A stretch of DNA of 64,000 bases from Mucilaginibacter xinganensis (GCF_002257585.1 NZ_CP022743.1:1798001-1862000), one strand, 5' to 3'; shown: positions 24,886 to 35,003, counted from the stretch's first letter. Translations and numbers: made by a program. The notes: a model not told the origin generated them from the letters alone.

Positions 24886-27054
24886 TTGAAGTATAGATTT
24901 TTACTTATCTGCTGCTTATTTACCCTGCATATTTTTGCACAAAAGAAGAATAGTAAGTTCCAATACCATATCCGCCATTTAACATCTGCGGTTAAAATTG
25001 ATGGGGTAATGGACGAGGCAGCCTGGCAAGATGCAGAGGTTGCCAACAACTTTTACATGGTGCTGCCAATGGACACCAGTTTTGCCAAAGTGAAAACGGA
25101 GGTACGAATGGCTTATGACGATAAGAACATTTATATTTTAGCTACCTGCTATAAAGCGCTGCCCGGCCAAAGCATGGTTGAATCGTTAAAGCGCGACTTC
25201 GCTTTCCAAAAAAACGACAATTTTATTTTCTTTATGGATACCTATAACGATCAAACCAACGGGTATTCATTCGGGTCTAATGCGGTAGGTGCGGAGTGGG
25301 ACGGAACCATGTACGAAGGCGGTAAGGTTGATTTAAACTGGACAAATAAATGGGTATCGGCCGTTAAGAATTATCCCGACCGCTATGTTTTTGAAGCGGC
25401 TATACCATTCAAATCTATCCGGTACAAAAAAGGCATTTCAGAATGGGGAATAAACTTTAGCAGGAACGATTTGAAAACTACGGAAAAATCAAGCTGGACA
25501 CCTGTTCCGCGCCAGTTCCCCACCGCATCGCTTGCTTACACCGGCACGCTGGTATGGGATGTTCCGCCGCCTGATCCGGGTCCTAATATTTCCATCATAC
25601 CTTATGTATTAACGGGGGTTACCAAAGACTACGCCGGGCACAAAAATGCGGCACTGCATTTGGAAGCGGGCGGTGATGCGAAAATAGCCGTGTCATCGGC
25701 ACTTAACCTTGATCTTACGGTGCACCCTGATTTTTCGCAGGTTGATGCCGATAAGCAGGTAACCAACTTAAGCAGGTACGAACTTTTTTACCCGGAGACC
25801 CGCCAGTTTTTTTTAGAGAACGGCGATCAGTTCAATAATTTCGGTTATGCGTCTATCAGGCCGTTCTTTTCCCGGCGGATAGGCTTAACATCAACCATAA
25901 TAGGCGGGGCAAGGCTAAGCGGTAAGCTTGATCAAAACTGGCGCATCGGGGTTATGGATATGCAAACCAACAGTAACGATCAAACCGGGGCCCCTGCGCA
26001 AAATTTCACAGTAATAGCCTTACAGCGCAAAGTGTTTGCACGCTCCAATATTGGTTTCCTTTTTGTGAATAAGCAATCATTTAATTACCCGGCAACCACC
26101 TCGGTAACGCCAACAGATGCTAAATATAACAGCAACTTTGGTTTGGAATATAACCTGGCATCGTCTGATAATTTGTTTACCGGTAAAGCATTGGTTTTAA
26201 AATCATTCAGTCCCAATAAACAGGGGCATGATTTTACCCAGGCAGGCAACCTTCAATATGCGGATAAGTACTGGACAATTGGTGGCCAGTACGAAGTTGT
26301 TGGCGCCAACTATAATGCCGGAGTAGGTTATGTGCCGCGCCAGGGGTATATAAAGCTTAATCCCTATATCGGTCGTTTATTTTTTCCGAAAGAGGGTGTG
26401 ATATTAAGCCACGGCCCGACTTTTAATTTAACTGATTATTACGACGGCGGATTTAAGCCAACGGATAACCGTGCATTTCTTTCATACCAGGTAACGTTCA
26501 GGGATAAAAGTGTTTTAACCGCCCTGGTTGAACATGATTTTGTTAAGCTGCTGCAGCCATTTGACCCAACCAATTACACTAACAATTTTTTGCCGGCGGG
26601 CCAGCAAAGCCATTGGAACAATGCCGAACTGTCTTTCTTTTCGGTGCCGCAAAGCTTGTTTACTTATGATTTTACTTTAGATTATGGCGGGTATTATGAC
26701 AATGGTAAGAAACTGAGTCTGGCGAATGATGTTGGTTACCGCTTTCAGCCTTATGTAAATATCCAGGTGAGCACAACTTATAATAACCTGCAGCTGCCAC
26801 AACCGTGGGGACAAAAAACGTTCTGGCTGGTAGGCCCAAGGGTTGATGTTACCATGACCAATAAGTTTTTCCTTACCGGCTTTTTTCAATACAATGAGCA
26901 GGGTAAAAATATTAACATCAACACCCGTCTTCAATGGCGGTACAGGCCGGCATCAGATTTCTTTATTGTTTATACCGATAACTACCTGCCGCGCCCGTTC
27001 TTCGTAAAAAACAGGGGCCTGGTGTTTAAGTTTACCTATTGGCTGAATAATTAG
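24886..27054 (+). CDS. DUF5916 protein: CBM9-like domain plus outer-membrane barrel
   Basis: A 722-residue protein. It has a signal peptide (LLICCLFTLHIFAQ), then a carbohydrate-binding family 9-like domain starting IDGVMDEAAWQDAE (residues about 39-220), then the DUF5916 region with QVDADKQVTNLSRYELFYPETRQFFLEN and many beta strands ending in an aromatic C-terminus (KFTYWLNN), typical of an outer-membrane barrel. The function is unproved; a role in handling extracellular glycans or amidated polymers at the surface is guessed from the CBM. The only plausible start is TTG at 24886, which gives a good signal peptide. Confidence 0.85.
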   Translation: MKYRFLLICCLFTLHIFAQKKNSKFQYHIRHLTSAVKIDGVMDEAAWQDAEVANNFYMVLPMDTSFAKVKTEVRMAYDDKNIYILATCYKALPGQSMVESLKRDFAFQKNDNFIFFMDTYNDQTNGYSFGSNAVGAEWDGTMYEGGKVDLNWTNKWVSAVKNYPDRYVFEAAIPFKSIRYKKGISEWGINFSRNDLKTTEKSSWTPVPRQFPTASLAYTGTLVWDVPPPDPGPNISIIPYVLTGVTKDYAGHKNAALHLEAGGDAKIAVSSALNLDLTVHPDFSQVDADKQVTNLSRYELFYPETRQFFLENGDQFNNFGYASIRPFFSRRIGLTSTIIGGARLSGKLDQNWRIGVMDMQTNSNDQTGAPAQNFTVIALQRKVFARSNIGFLFVNKQSFNYPATTSVTPTDAKYNSNFGLEYNLASSDNLFTGKALVLKSFSPNKQGHDFTQAGNLQYADKYWTIGGQYEVVGANYNAGVGYVPRQGYIKLNPYIGRLFFPKEGVILSHGPTFNLTDYYDGGFKPTDNRAFLSYQVTFRDKSVLTALVEHDFVKLLQPFDPTNYTNNFLPAGQQSHWNNAELSFFSVPQSLFTYDFTLDYGGYYDNGKKLSLANDVGYRFQPYVNIQVSTTYNNLQLPQPWGQKTFWLVGPRVDVTMTNKFFLTGFFQYNEQGKNININTRLQWRYRPASDFFIVYTDNYLPRPFFVKNRGLVFKFTYWLNN

Positions 27055-27237
27055 TGATTAGCGGTTAGAGATCAGTGATTAGAGATAAGGAGGTAAATAA
27101 CTTTGAGATTTTCTAAACCCGCATCTCACCATGTCGCTGATAGTTATAACGCCATTAAAGTTATACTAACGATGTTCCCAATCGCCCGGGTTAACCAATC
27201 CCTAATCTCTCATCACCAACCTCTAATCTCTAGTCAC
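27052..27237. repeat. Inverted GTGATTAG/TTAGAGATTAG repeat between convergent genes
   Basis: A 38-bp unit of the form GTGATTAGCGGTTAGAGATC (27052-27089) is mirrored by an inverted copy at about 27199-27237 (CTAATCTCT..CTCTAATCTCTAGTCAC). The two copies include the last bases of the genes on either side: the ThuA stop codon (27230-27232) is inside the right arm. A similar TTAGAGATTAG repeat occurs at 58617-58795. Confidence 0.7.
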
Positions 27238-28090
27238 CACCACCACTACCCATCCACAGCAAAGCATCCAGTACCATTTTTGCTTCCATTGGGCTGCCAA
27301 AGGTATAGGATAGTGTTTTGTCTGTATTGTCGTATTTGTGCTCATAGTCCATATCGTTATGGCCCATGTTAAAATAAACCATTTTGTATTTGGTGTTGGT
27401 CCATACGGCGGGGTAGTAGCCGCTGTGCCAGATCTCGCTTTGCTTTGGCCCGGTGCCAAGCGGAAAGCTGGCAGAATCAATAGCTGCCAGGATTTTGATA
27501 TCCGGATTTTTACGCAGGTCAAGTTCCCACCGGTACCATTCGTTGGGTGAGGTTTTAAATGTTTTAGGGAGGTGCCTGGTTGCCGGAAATTTGGTGTCCA
27601 CATCTAATATAGCAGGCGATGGGCGCCAGATATTGCTTACGTACTGCCCCGAGCCGAGGAACTCATTGTGGTACCAGTTCCAATCCTGGTTAAATTTGGA
27701 AGGGGTAAGCGCAAATGCAGCAAAGTGAAAACCCATCCATCCGCCGCCGCCTTTCATGTATTTTTCAAATGCTTCCCTTTGCGACGGGTCTTCCGGGCGG
27801 GTATCCAAAAAAATCACCACCTGGTAACGCGACAGGAATTCAGGGTTAAGGTTGGTCCAGTTTTTAGTGGAATCGTATGCAAAGTTATATTTTGCCGCCA
27901 TTTTGGGGAACCACTGGTTGGCATCGTGTACAAAACTGATGTGCGCCTTATCTTCCTGTGCGGTATAAAAAGCAATTACCCTGAATTTCGGCCCGGCACT
28001 TTGCGCCCTTAAATTTGTTGCGCAGGCAAATAGTAAACAGGCACTCATTAATAAAAAAGCAGCATTCCTGATCCGGGATGATAACGACAT
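27230..28090 (-). CDS. ThuA-like protein with lipoprotein or secretory signal
   Basis: A 286-residue exported protein with a class-I-glutamine-amidotransferase-like ThuA domain: it starts RVIAFYTAQEDKAHISFV, then GGGGWMGFHFAAF at about 120-132, and ends near YFNMGHNDMDYEHKYDN. ThuA proteins are linked to trehalose and other sugar utilisation, and their enzymatic activity is not settled. I chose the ATG at 28090 (MSLSSRIRN), which precedes a hydrophobic signal with LLFACA (possible lipobox Cys); the earlier in-frame ATG adds a stretch without a signal character. The gene converges on DUF5916. Confidence 0.85.
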   Translation of the reverse strand: MSLSSRIRNAAFLLMSACLLFACATNLRAQSAGPKFRVIAFYTAQEDKAHISFVHDANQWFPKMAAKYNFAYDSTKNWTNLNPEFLSRYQVVIFLDTRPEDPSQREAFEKYMKGGGGWMGFHFAAFALTPSKFNQDWNWYHNEFLGSGQYVSNIWRPSPAILDVDTKFPATRHLPKTFKTSPNEWYRWELDLRKNPDIKILAAIDSASFPLGTGPKQSEIWHSGYYPAVWTNTKYKMVYFNMGHNDMDYEHKYDNTDKTLSYTFGSPMEAKMVLDALLWMGSGGGD

Positions 28091-28481
28091 GGTATTTGGT
28101 TTAATTGGTGGCGCTAAAATTAAGCACATTAATTGCTATTTTAAATAAAAATGTCTGATGTACCATGGCAATCGCTTTTAAAATCTGCAACCGTCAAAAT
28201 TTTTGGCTAAAGCCAAACGGCAATTAACAGAAAATTTTCAATTAGCAATACAATCTTAATTTATTGCCGGTTCACTTTAGTGAACGGACTTAATTAACAA
28301 ACACGGCGGCGTTAGCCAAAAAACAACCCGCAAAGTTTAAAAGCGATTGCTCAGGGCTAATGTAACCAATGGTTGAATTACCTGCTTTTTTGCCTAAATT
28401 GCCAATGCTGCCAATATGGGAATATCAATTAATAATGGGTTAACATAAAACGCATAAATTTGGCCTTCTAACTATTTTTCA
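28091..28481. other. Gene-free stretch with a palindrome
   Basis: No gene is seen. A perfect palindrome GTTCACT-TT-AGTGAAC lies at 28270-28285 in the context CCGGTTCACT..AGTGAACGGA, a kind of repeat also common in this family. Its role is unknown. Confidence 0.5.
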
Positions 28482-31202
28482 ATGTATAAAAACATAAGGT
28501 TATCTTATATTTATATCGCGTTAAATGTAATAGCGCTGACTGCCTGCCATACCGCAAAAAAAAATAAGGCCGATGCTGACAATGAGCAACTGAATATGCA
28601 TAGTGCTTATGACGACAGCACCCTGACCAATAAAATTTTGCCGGTATTAATGCCCTATAACCGGGTAATAGACCCTGCCGGTAAGGTGATTGCTTTTGGT
28701 GACCCGGGAGACGAAAACCACAGTATGGATGTAAAGCTGATCCCCGGATCTTCCTTAATAGTGGTTGAAGACAGGTTTGGCATTGCTTTTATTGATACCA
28801 TAAAAAAGAAAGTGACTGCCAGGTGGACCTATAAGAGCGACCGAAAGTACAGCGGTGTAATGAGCACTTACTCCGGATTAAAAGTCCTGCAGTCAAACCA
28901 AAAGACCTTTATTTTTTGGAGCGGAGCGGTGTCAAACGGGCAAAACTCCCATTCGTATGTGTTCCAGGCTGTCTGGAACGGAGAGAAACTGAGCATCGTA
29001 AATACTTTTGAATTTAAGGCCGAACGCCCTTCCCCGTTAGCCCTGCCAAATGAAGTGGCGATAAATAATGAAAACGGAACCAACTATTTATACGTTGTTT
29101 TAAATGGTAATAACCAATTGGTTAAAATAAACCTGGACGACAATAAAACCGTTTGGACAAAGCAGACCGGCGTGGCACCCTATGGGATAACCATAGTTAA
29201 AGATAAGATTTTTGTAAGCAACTGGGCCGGTACGCAACCCAAAGATACCTTAAACCGTGAAACAGCAGGCGTACCTTATGGCAGCACCTATATTGACCCT
29301 AAAACCGGCGCTACTACATCAGGAACGGTGTCTGTGATGGGGCTGGATGGCTGGGTGATTAAAGAAATACCGGTAGGGCTGCATCCCAATGCCATTATCA
29401 ATAGCCCGGATGGTGAATTTGTGTACGTGGCCAATGGAAACAGTGATCTGGTTTCGGTTATTGCTACCGGCAGTTTGCAAGCTATAGATGCCATTCCCGT
29501 TAAATTAATGCCCGGCAAAAAAAGCTTTATCGGCGATACCCCAAATGCCCTCGCAATTAATACTACCGGCACCACCCTGTACGTGGCCAATGGATTAGAT
29601 AACGCGGTGGCAGTTGTAAAATTAGGCGTAAAGGCAGCGACAAAGGGTTTCGGAAAAAGCGAGGTACAGGGTTTTATCCCAACGGAAGCTTATCCGGGCG
29701 GTTTAGCAATTGATGGCAATACGCTTTTTGTCACCAACCTGGAGGGCGAGGGCGCGCGCGTGAGCAGCAGGGAACTGAGCAATGAAGAAAAGGAAGATGC
29801 TGCCGGTAATGCGGATACTTACAACTCGCATCACCAGAAGGCCACCGTTTCCATTATTCAAATCCCGGATGGTAAAGGGTTACAGGAATATACCAACCGT
29901 GTTAAAAAACTGAACTTAACTTTCAGGGAGGATATTGCCCGACTGTTGCCGCGAAAAAACATAGCGCCCAGGCCGATGCCTGAACGCATAGGAGAGCCGT
30001 CCGTATTTAACCACGTACTGTATATCATCAAAGAAAACCGTACCTACGACCAGGTATTGGGCGATATGCCCGAAGGTAACGGCATGAAATCGCTTTGTAT
30101 TTATGGCGATAGTATTACCCCAAACCAGCATAACCTGGCGCGGAATTTTTTATTGCTCGATAATTATTATGCTTCGGGCAAATGCTCGGCCGAAGGGCAC
30201 CAGTGGACCGATGCCGCTATGGTTACCGATTATGTTGAAAAAAGCGTGCGCGCCTGGTTTCGCAGCTACCCGCACGTACAGGACGATGCGCTGGTGTATG
30301 ACGCCAACGGCTTTATCTGGAACAATGCTGCCGACCACGGCAAAACCGTTAGGATTTATGGCGAGGCCTGCATACCGCATTTCGATAATAAATTATCATG
30401 GACGGATATCTACAATGATTATAAAGCCGGTAAGCCATTTAGTTTTACCAATACCAGTACCATATCGCGGGTGCGCCCAATGCTGTCGCAAAACTTTCCG
30501 GCATCAGACGAGCACCGGATTACCGAACAGTTGCGCGCGTCGGCATTTATTAACGAGTTAAAGGATTATGAAAGCAAACCCGGCGACCAGTTGCCGCAAT
30601 TGATGGTGATGGCCTTGTCTTCAGATCATACCGTAGGTACCCGCCCGGGGTTACCAACGCCAAACGCTATGGTTGCTGATAACGACCTTGCACTTGGCCG
30701 GATAGTGGAAGCCGTAAGCAAAAGCCGGTTTTGGAAAAATACCGTAATTTTTGTCACCGAGGATGACTCGCAGGCAGGCTGGGACCACGTATCGGCTTAT
30801 CGCACCACCGGCTTTATCATAAGCCCTTACAACGTGTTAAAAAGGAATGTATCCACAAATTATAACCAAACCAGCTTTGTACGTTCCATTGAACAAATAT
30901 TAGGCATCCCGCCGATGAATATAATGGATGCCACGGCGCTGCCCATGTTCAATTGCTTTACCGATAAGCCATCGGCACAAACTTACACCGCTTTGAATAA
31001 CCGGGTACCCATAAACGACATCAACCCAAAACTCGCAGCGCTGAAAGGGCCGGCATTGCATTATGCTAAACTATCATTAAGGCCGGAGTATGACCATATA
31101 GACGGCGGAAACGATGATGTGATGAACCGCATCCTTTGGTTTGCTGCAAAAGGTAAAAAGCCGTACCCTGCTAAGCTGGCAGGCAAGGATAACGACGATT
31201 AA
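28482..31202 (+). CDS. Bifunctional YncE-like beta-propeller / phosphatase-family lipoprotein
   Basis: A 906-residue exported lipoprotein (signal with lipobox LTAC, Cys22). The N-terminal two-thirds form a YncE/NHL-type beta-propeller with repeated VYVANGNSDLVSVI units (about 100-430). The C-terminal part is a phosphoesterase/alkaline-phosphatase-superfamily domain: YIIKENRTYDQVLGD at about 511, SAEGHQWTDAAMVTDYV, FVTEDDSQAGWDHVSAYR at about 760. The architecture matches the annotated fusion family found in Bacteroidetes; it is predicted to hydrolyse phosphodiester or phosphomonoester substrates in the periplasm or on the surface. It has no operon partner apart from possible readthrough to the convergent DUF2256 gene. 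Confidence 0.9.
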   Translation: MYKNIRLSYIYIALNVIALTACHTAKKNKADADNEQLNMHSAYDDSTLTNKILPVLMPYNRVIDPAGKVIAFGDPGDENHSMDVKLIPGSSLIVVEDRFGIAFIDTIKKKVTARWTYKSDRKYSGVMSTYSGLKVLQSNQKTFIFWSGAVSNGQNSHSYVFQAVWNGEKLSIVNTFEFKAERPSPLALPNEVAINNENGTNYLYVVLNGNNQLVKINLDDNKTVWTKQTGVAPYGITIVKDKIFVSNWAGTQPKDTLNRETAGVPYGSTYIDPKTGATTSGTVSVMGLDGWVIKEIPVGLHPNAIINSPDGEFVYVANGNSDLVSVIATGSLQAIDAIPVKLMPGKKSFIGDTPNALAINTTGTTLYVANGLDNAVAVVKLGVKAATKGFGKSEVQGFIPTEAYPGGLAIDGNTLFVTNLEGEGARVSSRELSNEEKEDAAGNADTYNSHHQKATVSIIQIPDGKGLQEYTNRVKKLNLTFREDIARLLPRKNIAPRPMPERIGEPSVFNHVLYIIKENRTYDQVLGDMPEGNGMKSLCIYGDSITPNQHNLARNFLLLDNYYASGKCSAEGHQWTDAAMVTDYVEKSVRAWFRSYPHVQDDALVYDANGFIWNNAADHGKTVRIYGEACIPHFDNKLSWTDIYNDYKAGKPFSFTNTSTISRVRPMLSQNFPASDEHRITEQLRASAFINELKDYESKPGDQLPQLMVMALSSDHTVGTRPGLPTPNAMVADNDLALGRIVEAVSKSRFWKNTVIFVTEDDSQAGWDHVSAYRTTGFIISPYNVLKRNVSTNYNQTSFVRSIEQILGIPPMNIMDATALPMFNCFTDKPSAQTYTALNNRVPINDINPKLAALKGPALHYAKLSLRPEYDHIDGGNDDVMNRILWFAAKGKKPYPAKLAGKDNDD

Positions 31203-31220
31203 AGTATTTTGTTAGTGAAA

Positions 31221-31397
31221 TCATTTTATCAAATTAAAACTGTTACCGGGCTGATTGCTGCTTTTGCTTCTGCGGCAGGCATCACTGCAATATTTTACCT
31301 CGTCCCAGTTCTTTTCCCATTTTTTTCTCCATGAAAAAGGTCGCCCGCAGCAGGGACATATTTTTTGGGGCAGGTTTTCTTTTTTTACATTCTTCAA
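31221..31397 (-). CDS. DUF2256 small zinc-ribbon protein, TTG start
   Basis: A 58-residue protein with the DUF2256 signature: [18 protein letters not shown], then [12 protein letters not shown]. Four cysteines (two pairs) should bind one zinc ion. The family is widespread, found in many bacteria, with unknown function. There is no ATG: the TTG at 31395-31397 is the best start, because the -7 box (31403-31410 on the minus strand) lies only 5 bp upstream, giving a nearly leaderless message. It converges with the phosphatase gene, whose stop codon is 18 bp away. It was missed by start-codon-based calling. Confidence 0.85.
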   Translation of the reverse strand: MKNVKKENLPQKICPCCGRPFSWRKKWEKNWDEVKYCSDACRRSKSSNQPGNSFNLIK

Positions 31398-31402
31398 GTC
31401 CG

Positions 31403-31410
31403 CAAATTTA
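31403..31410 (-). promoter_or_regulatory. -7 box for the DUF2256 gene
   Basis: On the minus strand TAAATTTG fits TAnnTTTG. The predicted transcription start falls at or within 2-3 nt of the TTG start codon. Confidence 0.6.
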
Positions 31411-31536
31411 ATGGATGTACTTGGTTTAGTTGTTATTAACAGTTACCTTTAGTATAACTAATTATAAACCGGGAACCGGCACCAGTTTGCTGTCGTCACT
31501 TTTACCTGTATAACCTTATTAGCAAATTATCTGTAA

Positions 31537-33978
31537 ATGACCAGGCTGCACTCTTATTTATTATTAATTGTTTTAATGCCTTTTACTGTATTTGCGCAGG
31601 TGAAAACCACCGTTAATGAAAAAGAAGGAGTAGCTATTGAAAATAAGCTGGCTGCCTATCTAAGCAGCAATGTAAGGGAACAAGCCTACCTCCATTTTGA
31701 TAAGCCTTATTATGCAGCGGGCGATACCATTTATTTTAAAGCCTATGTAACCATGGGCGAGCGGCATGAGCTGTCGCAGATCAGTGGTTTACTGCATGTT
31801 GATTTAATTAATACACAGGATAAGATAGATCAGTCGTTATTGCTGAAGCTCACCGGTGGCGTAAGCTGGGGCGATTTTGCACTGCCCGATTCGCTGCCAA
31901 AAGGTCAATACCGGGTAAGGGCCTACACAACCTGGATGCGGAATGAAAGCGAAGCGGCGTTTTTTACGCAGGCTGTTCCTGTTGGTTCGCCGCTAAAAGA
32001 TAAAGTGCCCGAGAGCGGTACAAGGCCGCCGATGCGCGCGAGTAATAAACCCGAAGTGCAGTTTTTCCCGGAGGGTGGGAGCCTGGTAACCGGGATTCGT
32101 TCAAAAATTGCATTTAAGGCGATAAATGAAAACGGGAAGGGAATAAATGTTAAGGGAACTGTTACCGATAATACCGGAAACGTGGTGGCCGTGTTTGCGG
32201 CTGCGCATTTTGGGATGGGCTATTTTTACCTTGAGCCTGAAGCGGGTAAAAGTTATAGGGCCAGCGTTCAATTTGCAGATGGCTCACAAAACACCATTGA
32301 TTTGCCCGGGTCCGAAGCACAGGGGATCAGTTTAACGGTTAATAATGATTCTGTGGCAAAAGCCTCGGTGGTGATAACCGCCAATAAGGCCTGCTATGAG
32401 CAAAATAAAGATAAGGAATACCAGTTGCTGATCTACTCGGGAGGAACAGCCACCCGGGTTAGCTGCAGGCTGGATAGCGCGGTGGTGAGGATTGACCTGG
32501 CTAAAAGACACCTGCGTACGGGTGTGAATACGGTAACCCTATTTTCGCCCGGTAACGAACCGCTTTGCGAACGCCTTTTTTTTGTGCAAAATTATGACCA
32601 GCTGAGTGTGGCGGTAACCACGGACAAGGAAGTATATGCCACACGGGAAAAGGTACACATAAAACTGAATGTTAAAAACCGCGCCGACTCGGTGGCAGCG
32701 GGGCATTTCTCGGTTGCAATAACTGATGAAAGCAAAGTTCCGGTTGACGAAAATAATGAAAGTACCCTGCTGAGCAACCTGCTGTTAACAGCCGACTTAA
32801 AAGGGAGCGTGGAGCAGCCTAATTACTACTTTAATAACATTACCGACGAAAAGCTAAAACAGCTTGACCTGGTAATGCTTACCAATGGCTATCGCAGGTT
32901 TGAATGGAGGCAGGTGCTGAATAGCAGCAACCCGCAGTTAACCTATCAGCCCGAAAGAAAACTGGAAATTGCCGGTGTGGCCCAAAGCCTGGGCGGGAAA
33001 TCACTTGCAAATGCGGCTGTGTCGCTGATCTCACCATCAGGTGGACCGGTTTTAAGTGAAACAACAGATAGCAACGGTAATTTCAAATTCCGTAACCTGG
33101 AGTTTTTAGACAAAACCACTTTTGTGCTGCAGGCCGTAAATGCAAAAGGAGGCAATAAGACCGGGCTTTTATATAAGCCGGCAGCTATCCCGACACCGCC
33201 CGCTGCTACCGAAAAAGATGATACGGATGTTAACCGGCAAATTTCAGCCTACATGGAAAATAGCAGGCGGGAGTTAAATGAGTACAACCGCTATGGAACT
33301 CCAAAGGGTATAATGCTGCAGGAGGTAAAGATTAAAGAAATTAAGGCAAAAGATACCTATCGGTCATCGGTATATGGTGGCCCGGGCCACGCAGACCAGG
33401 TAGTGCACATGGACGACATAAGGACCGGCGGTGATCTGGTTGACAAACTAAACGGTATTCTCAGGTCAATTAATATTGTGAGAGTTCCGGGTGCTACCTC
33501 TGCATTATTTTTGGGGCAAAAAATGTTGATTGTGGTAGATGGGGTAGCTATGGATCCCCGGTATGACTTTAACAGTTTGGGCCCCAATGATGTGGAAACA
33601 GTTGAAGCATTAAAGTATGCCAATGCCAGTATCTACGGAATGGGTTCGGCTCATGGGGTATTGGTTTTTACAACCAGAATAGGGCATCAACGCAACGTAA
33701 AAGACATTCCATCCTTTGGGATCCTGCCAATTACTCCGCCCGGTTACTATAAAGCACGCATGTTTTATTTTCCCCGTTACGATATTGCCCAAACAAATGT
33801 CAAAACAGATCTGCGTTCAACCATTTACTGGAACCCCGCGTTAGTTACCGGTAAAGATGGGAATACCTCGTTTGATTGTTACAACGCCGATGGCCGGGGT
33901 ACTTACCGTGTTGTTATAGAAGGAATAGACGTAAAAGGAAATTTGGGGAGGACTGTTTACAGGTACACTGTAAAATAA
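31537..33978 (+). CDS. Secreted MG2/macroglobulin-like and TonB-receptor-plug protein
   Basis: An 813-residue exported protein (signal to about FAQ, residue 21). The N-terminus (YLHFDKPYYAAGDTIYFKAYV) matches the MG2/alpha-2-macroglobulin-like beta-sandwich found in many Bacteroidetes surface proteins. Later (about 480-545) comes a carboxypeptidase-regulatory-like beta domain, and around 615-710 a TonB-receptor plug-like segment (DIRTGGDLVDKLNGILRS, then DVETVEALKYANASIYGMG). There is no barrel, so it is not a transporter on its own. Likely a surface-exposed or periplasmic scaffold; its partner is unknown. The AraC gene that follows is convergent with it. Confidence 0.75.
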   Translation: MTRLHSYLLLIVLMPFTVFAQVKTTVNEKEGVAIENKLAAYLSSNVREQAYLHFDKPYYAAGDTIYFKAYVTMGERHELSQISGLLHVDLINTQDKIDQSLLLKLTGGVSWGDFALPDSLPKGQYRVRAYTTWMRNESEAAFFTQAVPVGSPLKDKVPESGTRPPMRASNKPEVQFFPEGGSLVTGIRSKIAFKAINENGKGINVKGTVTDNTGNVVAVFAAAHFGMGYFYLEPEAGKSYRASVQFADGSQNTIDLPGSEAQGISLTVNNDSVAKASVVITANKACYEQNKDKEYQLLIYSGGTATRVSCRLDSAVVRIDLAKRHLRTGVNTVTLFSPGNEPLCERLFFVQNYDQLSVAVTTDKEVYATREKVHIKLNVKNRADSVAAGHFSVAITDESKVPVDENNESTLLSNLLLTADLKGSVEQPNYYFNNITDEKLKQLDLVMLTNGYRRFEWRQVLNSSNPQLTYQPERKLEIAGVAQSLGGKSLANAAVSLISPSGGPVLSETTDSNGNFKFRNLEFLDKTTFVLQAVNAKGGNKTGLLYKPAAIPTPPAATEKDDTDVNRQISAYMENSRRELNEYNRYGTPKGIMLQEVKIKEIKAKDTYRSSVYGGPGHADQVVHMDDIRTGGDLVDKLNGILRSINIVRVPGATSALFLGQKMLIVVDGVAMDPRYDFNSLGPNDVETVEALKYANASIYGMGSAHGVLVFTTRIGHQRNVKDIPSFGILPITPPGYYKARMFYFPRYDIAQTNVKTDLRSTIYWNPALVTGKDGNTSFDCYNADGRGTYRVVIEGIDVKGNLGRTVYRYTVK

Positions 33979-34015
33979 ATATAACCTTATTGATGGTTCG
34001 CAAATAGGAATAACG

Positions 34016-34876
34016 TTAATCCTTACCTGTTTTGTTTTCCCGGCTGCGCCTGAAATCAGAAGGGTTTTCTCCAACAATCTCTTTAAATAACTTGTTAAAA
34101 TAAGAAACGCTTTCAAAGCCGATAGCGTAGCAGGTTTCACTTACGTTGTGGTTTTGCATCAGTAGGTTTTTCGCCCTTTCAATACGGTACTGGTTAACAA
34201 ATTCAGTAAAGGTCATGTTGGTTTGCCTTTTAAAATACCTGCAAAAGGCAGGCGTAGTTAAGTTAACCTTTTGCGCAACTACATTAACATCGGGTTTACG
34301 GTGGTATTGGGCGTCAATATATTCATAAATGGCACCCATCCTGATCTTATCTTTTAAAATGAAATTTTTGCTGGTAAGGTCGCCATTTAAAATCACCCGT
34401 TCATTTGAACCGGCCAGCAGATGGAAAATATTCATCAGCTGCAGAAGCTGATCCAGCGGGTTTAAGCTGTTCAGCTGTTTGAGTTGTTCTGCAGCCTTGA
34501 GTTTAGTTTCACCCGTAAAGGCAATGCCGTATTCGGCGCTTTTAAACAATTGATCAATAACGGCAAATTCAGGAACGAGGCCAATCGCCGTTCCCATAAA
34601 ATCGGTCTTCAGCTGGATTACTATCTGGTGGTAATCGCTCCGCAGCCGGTAATCAAAATTTAGGTGGGGCAGGTTGCCGCCTATAAATACAAGATCACTT
34701 TGCGTATAGGTGGAGATGTGGGTGCCAACATGTCGGATTCCGGCATCAGCTTCTACATACACCAGTTCAAATTCGGGGTGGTAATGCCATAAAAAGGTAT
34801 TACGCAGGCGCGGAGAAAATAACTTGAACGATCGGCCCGGCTCAAACACTACCTTCTCCAATTGGATCTCATTCAT
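34016..34876 (-). CDS. AraC-family regulator with N-terminal cupin (copy 2)
   Basis: A 286-residue regulator. The cupin half has WHYHPEFELVYVEADAG and DLVFIGGNLPHLNF, close in pattern to copy 1 (YHFHPEFELTYI; DLVLIGPNLPHCW). The C-terminal AraC DNA-binding domain (about 185-280) contains IGFESVSYFNKLFKEIVGENP. It is divergent from the second phytanoyl-CoA dioxygenase-like gene (35004), with 127 bp between start codons. A canonical promoter on the minus strand lies at 34901-34931. Ligand and targets are unknown; the divergent enzyme gene is the obvious candidate target. Confidence 0.9.
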   Translation of the reverse strand: MNEIQLEKVVFEPGRSFKLFSPRLRNTFLWHYHPEFELVYVEADAGIRHVGTHISTYTQSDLVFIGGNLPHLNFDYRLRSDYHQIVIQLKTDFMGTAIGLVPEFAVIDQLFKSAEYGIAFTGETKLKAAEQLKQLNSLNPLDQLLQLMNIFHLLAGSNERVILNGDLTSKNFILKDKIRMGAIYEYIDAQYHRKPDVNVVAQKVNLTTPAFCRYFKRQTNMTFTEFVNQYRIERAKNLLMQNHNVSETCYAIGFESVSYFNKLFKEIVGENPSDFRRSRENKTGKD

Positions 34877-34900
34877 GCGCTATTGTTCTTATTGGTTAAT

Positions 34901-34931
34901 CAAATTTATATAAAATGTTAATGCAGAGCAA
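34901..34931 (-). promoter_or_regulatory. Canonical -33/-7 promoter for araC copy 2
   Basis: On the minus strand TTTG (its last three bases TTG at 34929-34931) is separated by 20 bp from TAAATTTG (34901-34908). This is the normal Bacteroidetes spacing. Confidence 0.7.
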
Positions 34932-34973
34932 ATTTTGGATAATGTACAGGATAAGCACCCGTTAACAGCCCGC

Positions 34974-34981
34974 TACTTTTG
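34974..34981 (+). promoter_or_regulatory. -7 box for the dioxygenase gene (copy 2)
   Basis: TACTTTTG, 22 bp before the ATG at 35004. No matching -33 element, as expected for an activator-dependent promoter. Confidence 0.5.
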
Positions 34982-35003
34982 AACTATTAAACCAATAATA
35001 ATT

